A DNA stretch of 18,397 nucleotides from Isohypsibius dastychi. Taxonomy: Eukaryota; Tardigrada; Eutardigrada; Parachela; Isohypsibiidae. A program made the translations under genes and the position numbers. Shown in pieces: positions 1 to 8,040 of this stretch (within the stretch, counting starts at the first letter, position 1; each line of letters opens with the position of its first letter). The notes under the pieces were generated by a model. The model made no database searches. It worked only from the letters and a program-made list of their open reading frames with translations, and was not told where the DNA came from. The stretch is from contig JAQIWT010000546.1 in NCBI GenBank assembly GCA_034696485.1, positions 1 through 18,397 of the forward strand, given 5' to 3'.

Positions 1-1
1 T

Positions 2-388
2 GAGATTGGCATGCCGTGGGAAGTGGTGGAAAATCAACCGAACAAAGAAATTATGGCTTTAAAAAGAAGAGTAATTCTACAAATTATTTCCCGGGATTTG
101 CATCGCCTGTAACATTTTGTTCACAGTGTGAAGCTTTGGTTGAAGACCACGAAGACGATTTGACCGCTTGGTTTTTCCAACAACAGGAAACACCGATACT
201 GGATTTCTTTTGCAGGAGAAAATATTTGGATGAAGGAGAGACTGGTATGGAGTAGGCGAAAATTGATTCAGTCCTTTATTTCTGGAAATTTTTGAACAGA
301 ATGTCTTGACCAGCCGTGGCTACCTTACGGAGAACCATATACCGAAGAGCCGGCAAAAGAAGAGAAAAAGGAAAAGGATGAGCTTTGA
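2..388 (+). CDS. Canopy-family ER protein, 3' end (partial)
   Basis: This is the C-terminal part of a canopy (CNPY/saposin-like) protein, an ER-resident family involved in folding and trafficking of receptors. Exons are <2-70, 127-244 and 300-388, with introns of 56 and 55 bp (GT...CAG). The first visible exon reads MPWEVVENQPNKEIMALKRR and joins in phase 0 to CEALVEDHEDDLTAW, the typical canopy Cys plus acidic/Trp segment. A third visible Cys-containing segment (ETECLDQPW) appears only after splicing 244 to 300. The last residues are a Lys/Glu-rich stretch ending KEKDEL followed by TGA at 386-388; KDEL is an ER-retrieval signal, which fits the family. The charged tail resembles CNPY3/4 more than CNPY1/2, but the subgroup is an inference. 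An unspliced reading of exon 2 would stop at 253-255 and miss the KDEL. The 5' part lies outside the window. The gene converges on gankyrin, leaving 94 bp between stop codons. Confidence 0.82.
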
Positions 389-482
389 TGTTGAAAAGAT
401 CTGTTATTTCAAAGCAAGATGTCCAGAACTTGATTCAGAAACTCTCAGATGTGCCTTCAGTACCTCTTGTGCTTCTTCTTTT

Positions 483-1558
483 TTATCCGGTCACCAGACG
501 AGTCAAAAGGTTGGTCGTTTGTTTGTCACAAAAATCCAGTGGTGTTCTTTCATCCTGTTAGCAAATGATTATTGGTTTTACGCTCAAAGAATAAAATGCA
601 GTCAGTCAGCTTTCGTTTTCTTTGGAGAATCACCTTATTTTTCGCTTCTACAGAGGCTCCGTGCTCGGCCAGTAATCTGGCGACATCATAGTTAAGAGTT
701 TCGCAAGCGACATGCCTAAATAAAATACAGGTTTGTACGGATCAATGGATCACGCAAATTAATATATTGTACTCACATCGGAGTATTGTCGTATTTATCC
801 AGACTGTTGACGGAAGCACCATTCCGAAGCAGAAATTCGCAAATTTTGACATGGCCGTTTGAAGCAGCTCGATGAAGAGGAGTACTCCCAGAGTCATCTT
901 TTGTGTTTACGGAAGCACCGAGTTCAACAAGCAATTCTGCAATCTAGAACATAAACACAAATCAGAATCTTTCCCGTCCCATGCTTTCTCCAACAATGAT
1001 TCTCTGATGTTCTCAAATTTTCCGCAAACACTTACGGCGAGTTTATTCTTGGAAGCTGCGTAGTGAATGGGTTGCTGTCCGGTATCATTCTTCTGATTTA
1101 TATCAGCGCCTTTTGCGACTAAATAGCGAACAATATCCTCCTTTCCCGCTGCCACGCTGATAAGAAGAGGTGTCCATCCGTTCTGTAAAACTCACAAAAT
1201 TGATCGATAATTCAAAAAGGAGAGCATCGTCTTAATTTCTCCAGTTTTGCACCTTGTCAGGTTCGTCTAGTGGAACGCCGAGATTCACCAAATATTCCAC
1301 AAATTCTTGATGTCCCCCAGAGCAAGCCCAGTGAATCGCAGCGCGACCGCTCTTCAAAACAGAATTAAATTCGAACGATAGTTCTCAATGGTGATGAATA
1401 AATAAATATTTATTTCCTACTTCGTCCAACTTGGTAGCTGCTGATTTGTCCGTCTCGATGAGACGCTTTATTTCCTGGATTTTCCCATCGTAGATGAGCT
1501 GACCGAAACTAGGCTCCCATGGCTTTTGACCGGGAAGTGGTTTCATAACATTCGTCAT
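483..1558 (-). CDS. PSMD10: Gankyrin (26S proteasome non-ATPase subunit 10)
   Basis: This encodes an all-ankyrin-repeat protein matching gankyrin, the chaperone that binds the Rpt3 ATPase during assembly of the proteasome base. Exons (complement) are 1421-1558, 1253-1351, 1036-1182, 777-943, 634-715 and 483-554; introns are 69, 70, 92, 61 and 79 bp. The spliced product is 234 residues (human about 226). Repeats in order include SGRAAIHWACSGGHQEFVEYL, NGWTPLLISVAAGKEDIVRYL, TGQQPIHYAASKNKLA, SGSTPLHRAASNGHVKICEFLL, NTPMHVACETLNYDVARLL and DERTPLDFCDK, so the protein is close to wholly repeat. The HYAASKN segment is nearly identical to vertebrate gankyrin. The start is taken at MTNVMKPL (1556-1558); an upstream in-frame ATG at 1589-1591 would add 11 hydrophobic residues, but a possible acceptor (gattccag) lies just before 1558, so the shorter start is preferred. 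The stop is at 483-485. Confidence 0.93.
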
Positions 1559-1654
1559 CACTGGAATCAAGAATAAGACGTCAAGAATCACAGATGATCG
1601 AAAGATACGTTCGACGTTGAAATAAAGCGAAGAAAATTAAGAGCGCGATCGTGG

Positions 1655-1676
1655 ATCGCGATTCGCGAATCGCGAT
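1655..1676. promoter_or_regulatory. Perfect 22-bp TCGCGA palindrome, possible promoter element
   Basis: The half-site atcgcgattcg is followed directly by its exact reverse complement, with no spacer. The sequence lies 97 bp upstream of the gankyrin start codon. Symmetric TCGCGA-core elements are known in promoters of housekeeping genes in other animals, so a promoter role is plausible but inferred; the palindrome itself is direct. Confidence 0.45.
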
Positions 1677-1685
1677 GAATCAGCA

Positions 1686-1895
1686 ATGTTTTGCTTTTCT
1701 TCTGCGGCGTTCGTTCGCTCATTCTTGGGGGGCTTGGGCTCATCCATCCGCCAGCCACTATCAGACTACGAAATCATTATGCAGCAATACGCCACTGATT
1801 TCGGTCGATTTTCGGTCGATTTGGACTTTGTGAAGGTCGACGACCTTGAAAGAGTTTCACGCCTACCATCAACTCAACGATTACTTTCTGTGTAA
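1686..1895 (+). CDS. Possible small ORF of unknown function (weak)
   Basis: This 69-codon open frame begins MFCFSSAAFVRSFLGGLGSS and ends LPSTQRLLSV. It starts just after the TCGCGA palindrome, head-to-head with gankyrin, which is the only contextual support. A second overlapping frame starts at 1675 (MNQQCFAFLLRRSFAHSWGA) and has the basic, hydroxylated look of a mitochondrial presequence, but ends at 1833. I recognise neither. Downstream I could not find an exon that continues either frame convincingly. It may be chance. Confidence 0.15.
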   Translation: MFCFSSAAFVRSFLGGLGSSIRQPLSDYEIIMQQYATDFGRFSVDLDFVKVDDLERVSRLPSTQRLLSV

Positions 1896-2247
1896 TTTAA
1901 AGAAGCCGCTACCTTTTTCCTGCATCATCTCGGTTCTGGAAAACCAACAGATATTGAAAGGTAGCTGGAAGATACCAAAAGGTTCTTTCAGCATGTGCAT
2001 TTCTGAATTTTTTTAGCGAAACAGGATATCTCCCCATCAGTTTACTATTGAATATCTTCGACTCTCATTAGTTATTGGTTCTTTAATCAGTTATTGGTCA
2101 TTCATTTATCGGATTATATCGCAGTTTTCTCAAACTTCGAAATTTTCGAAATTGCGCAACATTGTCTGATTTCATCATCATTTTGATTGATTACCTGGCT
2201 GATTGTTTGAATACATACGTCATTCTGACCTTTCCTGTTTGCCATTA

Positions 2248-2265
2248 CCCCCCCCCCCCCCCCCC
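2248..2265. repeat. Poly-C run, 18 bases
   Basis: An uninterrupted run of 18 C lies in otherwise AT-rich intergenic DNA. Such G/C homopolymers are rare in compact genomes, form G4 or i-motif structures on single strands and are prone to length error in sequencing. Confidence 0.95.
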
Positions 2266-2599
2266 TCTTTTCGTTCATTCGGTTACATTTCCTCAATAAC
2301 TATGTTTTCACCAATACTTCTAAACTAATAACTACGTCAATTTTTCTGATTTCTTCATCAGAATTTCATCATCGACTTGATTGATAGACTGGTGGTAAAT
2401 GCAAAATTCTGGCTACGTACATACGTTTTAATTTTATTGCTGGTGCACTGTTTTTTTTCAGAAAGTGGGTATTATCGGAAGGGCTTTTCGTGAACGCGTT
2501 GACTATGTTTGCTCATTTTTCAGGTGGGACCCATTCATCATCATGTCGTGTTCACAAACTGCTTAAACTTAGATACGAAAATTAAAGCTGATTATCATT

Positions 2600-2806
2600 A
2601 AGGCACATTCGAGCCCCCACGTGGTGGTCTAAGGCCATTTCTTTCATTCGGCTTCCCCGCAAATCTTTCATAAAGGCCCGCTTTCTAGGGATTAAATTAA
2701 AAGCATACACGGTCGAAGACGGCATGCGGAGCCTACCAGCTTCGATGCAGTGGCTCCCCCTGTGGGGTGATATGCGACGAACCCCTTGAACCTTGAACCT
2801 TGAACC
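2600..2806 (+). mobile_element. Possible truncated retroelement 3' end with TTGAACC tail
   Basis: A block richer in GC than its flanks (from about 2600) ends in three perfect copies of TTGAACC (2786-2806). Non-LTR retrotransposons and their SINEs often end in short tandem repeats instead of poly-A, and 5' truncation leaves only such 3' pieces. No coding remnant is seen and I cannot name a family. The block ends 80 bp before the MPG start codon, so it may form part of that promoter or 5' UTR. Confidence 0.3.
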
Positions 2807-2885
2807 TTTTCGCCGTTTGTTGTTGTTTTCGTATTTCTGTTTTGTTCAGAGCGCAATCGTTACGAAATAGGTCTGTGTGTTCAAC

Positions 2886-3780
2886 ATGCCGGTTCTGGGC
2901 AGCGAATTCTTCAATCAACCATGCTGCGAGCTGGCAGCTTCTCTTCTCGGAAAAATTCTTGTTCGACAACTGGGAAATGGCGCGCTTCTCAAAGGAAGAA
3001 TTGTGGAAACTGAAGGTGAGAAAGCAAGTTCATTTCAGAACTGACGAATTGAATTTTGCTTTCTTCGATGTTTTCGTGCAGCGTACCCTGGAGGAACGGA
3101 TAAAGCATCCCATACGCATAAAGGAAAAACGCCGAGAAATGCGGCGATGTTCGAGAAAGCCGGAACAACATACGTTTACCTTATATACGGAATGTACCAT
3201 TGTCTAAATTTCAGCGCCAAGGGTACGCACAGCGATGTTTGTTTTACACGACGAACTCAGATTATCACCTGTTTTTTCTAGAACCTGGTGCCGGAGTGCT
3301 AATTCGAGCTCTGGAACCATTAGAAGGACTGGACGCCATGAGAGAATTAAGGAAAGGTGGCGCCACTTTGAAGGAAAAAGAATTGTGCAATGGTGATAAC
3401 TTATCAATTAGTTGTTCAAAATGAAGTAAATCAGGATTTCGTTATTGCTTACAGGACCTGGTCGGCTGTCTCAGGCTTTCGACATCAGGACATCAGAATT
3501 CAACATGCACGATCTAACCGGCGGAAATCAACTTTGGTTGGAAAATGACTCTTCTTTCACAGAGTTTGCTGCTGTGACATGTCCTCGGATTGGAATCGAT
3601 TCGTCTGGCGCGGAATGGGTTCAAAAGCCTTGGAGGTTTTATGTTTTGAATTCAGTTCATGTGAGCAAGCGCGACAAGGGTGCTGAGGCGAAAATCATTT
3701 TTCAAGACAGGTCCGTTGCATCTGCGTTTGTGGTGCGGAAGAGGCAGCCACGCAATGTTGTCAAAACTTCGAGCAGCTAG
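2886..3780 (+). CDS. MPG: DNA-3-methyladenine glycosylase (alkyladenine glycosylase, AAG)
   Basis: This is a nuclear base-excision-repair glycosylase that removes alkylated and deaminated purines such as 3-methyladenine and hypoxanthine. Exons are 2886-3015, 3082-3222, 3282-3392 and 3455-3780, with introns of 66, 59 and 62 bp, all phase 1. The product is 235 residues. The start MPVLGSEFFNQP is fixed by an in-frame TAG 18 bases upstream. Family motifs run in order: GRIVETEAY (catalytic Glu43 and base-stacking Tyr45, matching human E125 and Y127), KASHTHKGKTPRN (His54, human H136), YVYLIYGMYHCLN (Tyr76, Tyr79 and Asn86, matching Y159, Y162 and N169), LIRALEPLEGLDAMR, KEKELCNGPGRLSQAF and EWVQKPWRFYV. 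All active-site positions are present, so the enzyme is predicted active. It lacks the roughly 80-residue N-terminal extension of the human enzyme. The C-terminus ends in a basic segment (VVRKRQPRNVVKTSSS) that could bind DNA or target the nucleus. Confidence 0.95.
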
Positions 3781-4189
3781 ATTCAATGAAGTTTTATTGA
3801 TGTTGCTTTCAAAGCAGATTACGAAAAGGTTTTTGTTGATTGAGCAGCTAATGCAGTTCGTCTAATAAATTGATAAGTTGACGAAAAGGTCACATCATGT
3901 CAGTTTAAGGTAATGGGCAGTTAGCGACAGTATGACTCTGGACCAGACCTGGAGAGGGCCGGTCCTTACTCTCAATTCGTCAGTCCCACTCTCGGGGGCC
4001 AATCCCACCCTCTCATTCCAACATGACTGTCAAAATCTATTTGTCAGTCGCATGACCTCATTCGATTTGAAGAACCCTTAGATCTCTCCGAAGTTGCGTA
4101 AATTTCTCACCGATTTGCGGAAAATCTTTTCCCGAAGATTTTGTGTTGTTTTCCCTTCTTTGAGATCTCTTTGACCTTTATCATTCGAA
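3781..4189. other. Intergenic, MPG 3' UTR and OTUD4-like promoter
   Basis: The left part holds the MPG polyadenylation signal AATAAA at 3864-3869, 84 bases after the stop. The middle (about 3930-4030) is pyrimidine-rich with repeated ACTCTC/CCTCTC motifs and an imperfect GC-rich hairpin around 3941-3966 (ggaccagacc against gggccggtcc). No gene is seen. Confidence 0.6.
3864..3869 (+). terminator. Polyadenylation signal of MPG
   Basis: AATAAA lies 84 bases after the MPG stop codon, a normal distance for a short 3' UTR. Confidence 0.7.
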
Positions 4190-7100
4190 ATGGATAATTA
4201 CTGCCAAATGGATCGCCCTGGTCCTCGAGCTTTCTTCCCGAAACATCGCCGTCAGCCGCGTGAAGAAATCGATTTCTGGCTCGACGAAATGAATCTGTAA
4301 GACCTTGAAATTCTTCGCTCTTTTTGTGAGCCTGCAGTTGGTGACCTTTTCTAGGTACCGGAAACGGGTTGCTCGGGATGGCGCTTGCGTGTTTCGGATC
4401 GTGGCGGAACAGGTTCGTTACTAAATGCAGGGTCATAGCTTGCGTTCCTCTCACTTCGATATTTCATACCGGTTCATATTTCAAACCTATTCTAGGTTTT
4501 CCACATCGAGATGTATCATGGAATAGTCCGCCGGGCCTGTGTGCGCTACCTTGAGCGGAACTCTGAACTCTTTGCACCGGTGAGGGCGAAAAGACTGGTG
4601 GCCTGATTTTCGTTGTTTGAAAAAATTCGTTATTTTAGTTCGTCAAAGAGGACTTCAACAAATACTTGGCCTCGATGCGTGCGCCGGAGGTGGGTATTTC
4701 GATTCTGATGGCCCACCTGTTGAACATCAGGCATTTCGCGTTTTACAGACCCCTGGAGGAGTACTGGAGCTAAAGGCTCTTTCTGCGTTGTACAAGTAAG
4801 TTACACCGTGCAAAAGCTCATTAATCTAGTGATCATGGTTAGTGGTTGTTAAGGTGCAAGTTCCTCATTTTCGACCGGCACCATCATCCACCGAGAATCA
4901 TAGCTGCCGATGCATCGTTTTCGAAATGCGTAAGAGATCAGTTCCCGTTGCCTGCTTTGTTGTTTTGCCACATTTTCGGCTGAGAGTTCTTAGAGTTCTT
5001 ACTTGCAGGTCCGATTGGCCACCGGCGGAGGGACCCATTATGACAGTGTACACCACAAAAGCGAACTGACTGCAGCAGGAATTAGCCAAGGTCAGTCTTA
5101 TCTGCGCGTTTAATTTGTGGCAGAATAATAATGTTTTTTTATTTAGCTCTGGTCTACGAAATGCTTTACGAAGACGTATTCGGGATGGAGGGCACCGTTG
5201 CCACTTCCGTTCATCTGATGCTGAATCAGCCGCCCTCAAACAGGTACTGTCGCAGTTTCTTGCTTTTGGAAATATGAACGGAATATCTAACTTGAATCTT
5301 CGATGATGTTAGGGGCTACCAGGAAAGAACTACGGAACACCCGCGGCTTGAGTTGGTAAGGATCAATCAATTCATGTTGTATGTTTGATTTATTCATTTG
5401 AATCATCTGAATTGAAGTGAATCGAATCAAATTGCTGGGCTGGGTTTTCCCAGAACGGTTGACCAATGGCGAACAGTGGTGTGTTCGCCATTGGCCAGTT
5501 AGATCATGGTTAATTTGGTCCGGATTTGAAACGCTTCTGGCTTTCTGATCTGAGCGCAATTCATTGTCCGAATTTTACGTTGCTTGTTGTGCTGTTTGGG
5601 TTGTTATCGTTTGTTTTTTGTTTTCCGCAGGACGGGGAAGCTGAAGATTTATTCGAAAAATTCGGTCCTCCTTTTCCTTACAAAGTTGCTAAATCGCTGC
5701 AGCCATTTATTTATCGTAACGTGGGTTTCGATTGTTGGATTGAAGACAGGAAGTGTAAGTTGATTATTTTGTAATACTCCAGAAAGTCTCAGATTTTGCC
5801 ATTTCAGATCAACTTAGAATGGCCCAAGGATATGTCTATGGTCCACAATATACAGTGGGAGCGAAATGCCTGGTTAGTGTTCAAATTCAGTCAAGGATTG
5901 CGTAGAATGAAGGAAGTGATGTCTTGTTTGCGCTCGACAGGTTCCGGTAAAAAACTCGGATACACCTGGGGATCCTGATCGAATGGAGCCTGCTTTCATC
6001 CAGAAGCTCACTCCAGACAAAGGTGCAATAGAAGTGATTTTCCTCAACACTGGGAAAACGTGAGTTTAGCTGCTTCCTCCCGGAAGTCTTTCTTCAACTT
6101 AAGTTTGCCATTTTCTGTAGAGCCCAAATTCCACATGAAGATATCAAGTTCCCCGAAACACCCGACAGTCGCGCTAGCTCCACTCCATCTGGTGGTGTGG
6201 ATGAAAACTCTGCTCCACTAGCCAACTCGAAGGAGAATCCTTGTATGAAAAACGTTGTTCTGACTGATTCTAATCAATGGAATGTTTTTTTTCTTGCTGC
6301 AGCGAAGTCTCGATCAACCATTCGACAGCCAAGTAACGTCAAGACCCGTCAGAAGCACAACGGTCGTCCGTTTCCACCGAGACAGCCACCGCGCAGGTAA
6401 TGATAATTCCCGAAGTCTTTTAGCGCATTTGAACTGAAAGCGTATGGCATCTGAACAGTGAGCGACCACCTCTGTGTAACCCGAGTGGAGGGTTTCACCA
6501 GCAAGAATACTTCGGAAATCAGGCAAATCCCCAGTTTTCCACTCAGCAGCAACAGTGGCAGGGACCTTGGGCTACAGGACAGATGGCTGGCTATCCGGTT
6601 CCCGGGCTGGAAAATGTAAGTCAGTTTTTACAAGTTGTTGCTTGGCCAAGAGATAAGGACGTGTAATGTGATGTGTAAAACTCGTTCTTTACCACTTCGC
6701 CTTCTCTTTAGCAGGTACATCAAGGTTATTACGTACAGCAGAGTGAGTTTTTACTCGGTACTTTCTGGTTGTAGAAATCAAATCTACATTTTTTGGCTGT
6801 TTTGAGTAGGTCAAGTTGAGTCGGTCTGCCAACCTATGATGACGAATATGGGTTATGATCCGAACATGTGCGGCACTGGCAATTTTGTTCAGTATCAAAT
6901 GGGCGCTGTCCAGTATCCTCCGCAGATTCCAAGTACAATTCTCATTTCGTCAGTTGTTCGTATCATGATTTTTTTCGTCGCAGATATGGTAATGCCTCCT
7001 CCTTCCGCTCCCATTTCTGTTCCCGTCCATTTTGTTGACGCTAGCGGCCAGTTTTGTGGTAAGGAGTATTCGTGATGCAAATGCAGATTTTACTTATTTT

Positions 7101-7457
7101 TTACTGGATTAGGTTCAGGATTTGTCATCCAAGGCTATACTGGAAATCAGCAGTGTTGGCCCGTGCAGAATATGGAAACCCCACTGATGACCTACGTTGT
7201 TCCGAATAATATACCGAATGTGCAGCCGGTCGTAATGGCGCCTGTTTTGGACGGTGAGTTTCTTTATCCCGCTCTGTGCTGGTTGTCGGGTACATCCGTT
7301 CTTTGCAGGGCATCAACAGCCGCCTCAGAATTCTGGCACCTGGTACCCCGTCATCAACCGGAATAGTCAGTCTGACGGACAGAGCGGAGGGGCCAGTCAA
7401 CGTGTTCCTGCCCAGGAGAATGCTGAACCAACCGGAAACGGGAACCAGCGAACGTGA
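4190..7457 (+). CDS. OTUD4: OTUD4/Otu-type deubiquitinase, OTU plus Tudor-like domain
   Basis: Exons: 4190-4296, 4355-4412, 4496-4579, 4639-4689, 4749-4795, 4854-4929, 5009-5090, 5147-5243, 5313-5355, 5631-5754, 5808-5872, 5941-6059, 6121-6242, 6303-6396, 6459-6615, 6715-6742, 6810-6932, 6984-7058, 7113-7253, 7309-7457. All phases agree and give 613 residues. The start has an in-frame TGA 18 bases upstream. OTU domain (about 37-156): [20 protein letters not shown] carries Asp44 and Cys47, and [10 protein letters not shown] carries His151, so the cysteine-protease triad looks intact; [15 protein letters not shown] lies between. A helix [13 protein letters not shown] and the segment [15 protein letters not shown] follow, as in OTUD4. 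A Tudor-like segment (about 268-332) runs from [11 protein letters not shown] through [20 protein letters not shown]. The rest is disordered: an [11 protein letters not shown] and RPPL basic/Pro stretch, then Q/N/P/G/Y-rich sequence. The family cleaves ubiquitin chains and binds RNA granules; Drosophila Otu acts in oogenesis. Human OTUD4 is far longer, so this is nearer the insect layout. Confidence 0.93.
5463..5494. repeat. Perfect 12-bp-stem hairpin in OTUD4-like intron 9
   Basis: ccaatggcgaac at 5463-5474 is followed after an 8-base loop by its exact reverse complement at 5483-5494. It sits in the only intron of this gene longer than 100 bp (5356-5630, 275 bp). It could be an RNA hairpin acting in splicing or the remnant of a small inverted-repeat element. 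Confidence 0.85.
6708..6714 (+). other. NAGNAG tandem splice acceptor in OTUD4-like exon 16
   Basis: The acceptor reads tttagcag, giving two adjacent AG sites (ending 6711 and 6714). Use of the first adds one Gln before VHQGYYVQQ; both keep frame. The exon itself is only 28 or 31 bases long. Confidence 0.6.
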
Positions 7458-8040
7458 TATGTCTTCAGTCAGGCATCGATGAGATTTTATTGTTGACCTT
7501 TGTTTCTGAATACGTTTCCAACTGTTTGCGTTAGAGAATCCTAGATTCCATTCTTTTTAGATCTTCAGACGGATTGATTTTGTTTTATCTGTTTTCTCAA
7601 CGAGATTTATATCGAGCTTTTCTTTTGATTTTGATGTCTTATATTTGCGGTTGTGCTTTATTTTGTTCCACGAAGCACTTGCATCCTTCAACCCACCGAG
7701 AGTTCGCTTTTATTTCTGTCAATAAACACTTCGCATTTTGTTGTTCTGTCGCTAGAAGTTCTTGAAAGATGGAAACTTCATAGAACCAAAAGGTAGGTTA
7801 AAAGTGGCTGCAAGAATTTGCCTCGCACCATGACGTCGGGAATATGAATCATGCAAAATGTCAACAAAGCAATGCATGACGCATGTTGGCACTTGTTCAT
7901 GAACAACCTGCTCACGCAATATCGCTGAAACACCCGTTATTGCAACTGAAATATAGCAAGGACAAGGAGATACAAGTTCTGATATCGTTCTGGAGAATTA
8001 GTCATTTTTTTGTACTTGGGAGAACTCGTCGCTTCTGAAA
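7458..8040. other. Intergenic, OTUD4-like 3' UTR and galectin upstream region
   Basis: AATAAA at 7721-7726 is the likely polyadenylation signal of the upstream gene, 264 bases after its stop. From about 7750 to 8040 I see no gene; a donor-like caaaag|gtaggt near 7790 could mark a 5' UTR intron of the galectin gene but has no other support. Confidence 0.55.
7721..7726 (+). terminator. Polyadenylation signal of the OTUD4-like gene
   Basis: AATAAA follows a T-rich 3' UTR, 264 bases after the stop codon and about 310 bases before the next start codon. Confidence 0.65.

Larger units (their letters stand above)
1559..2885. other. Intergenic region between gankyrin and MPG
   Basis: About 1.3 kb separate the gankyrin start (minus strand) and the MPG start (plus strand), so both upstream regions lie here. 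It holds a 22-bp palindrome at 1655-1676, an 11-bp perfect tandem pair (tcggtcgattt twice, 1801-1822), an 18-C run, two loosely similar stretches beginning ttctgattt/gtctgattt near 2165 and 2344, and a possible retroelement tail at 2600-2806. I see no conserved coding segment. Confidence 0.6.

Noticed and set aside
2114-2296. Minus-strand frame with a glycine run
   Set aside because: The glycines come only from the poly-C tract and nothing else in the frame is recognisable.
2733-2969. Minus-strand open frame across the MPG start
   Set aside because: It overlaps a well-supported MPG exon on the other strand and includes the TTGAACC repeat; a shadow frame.
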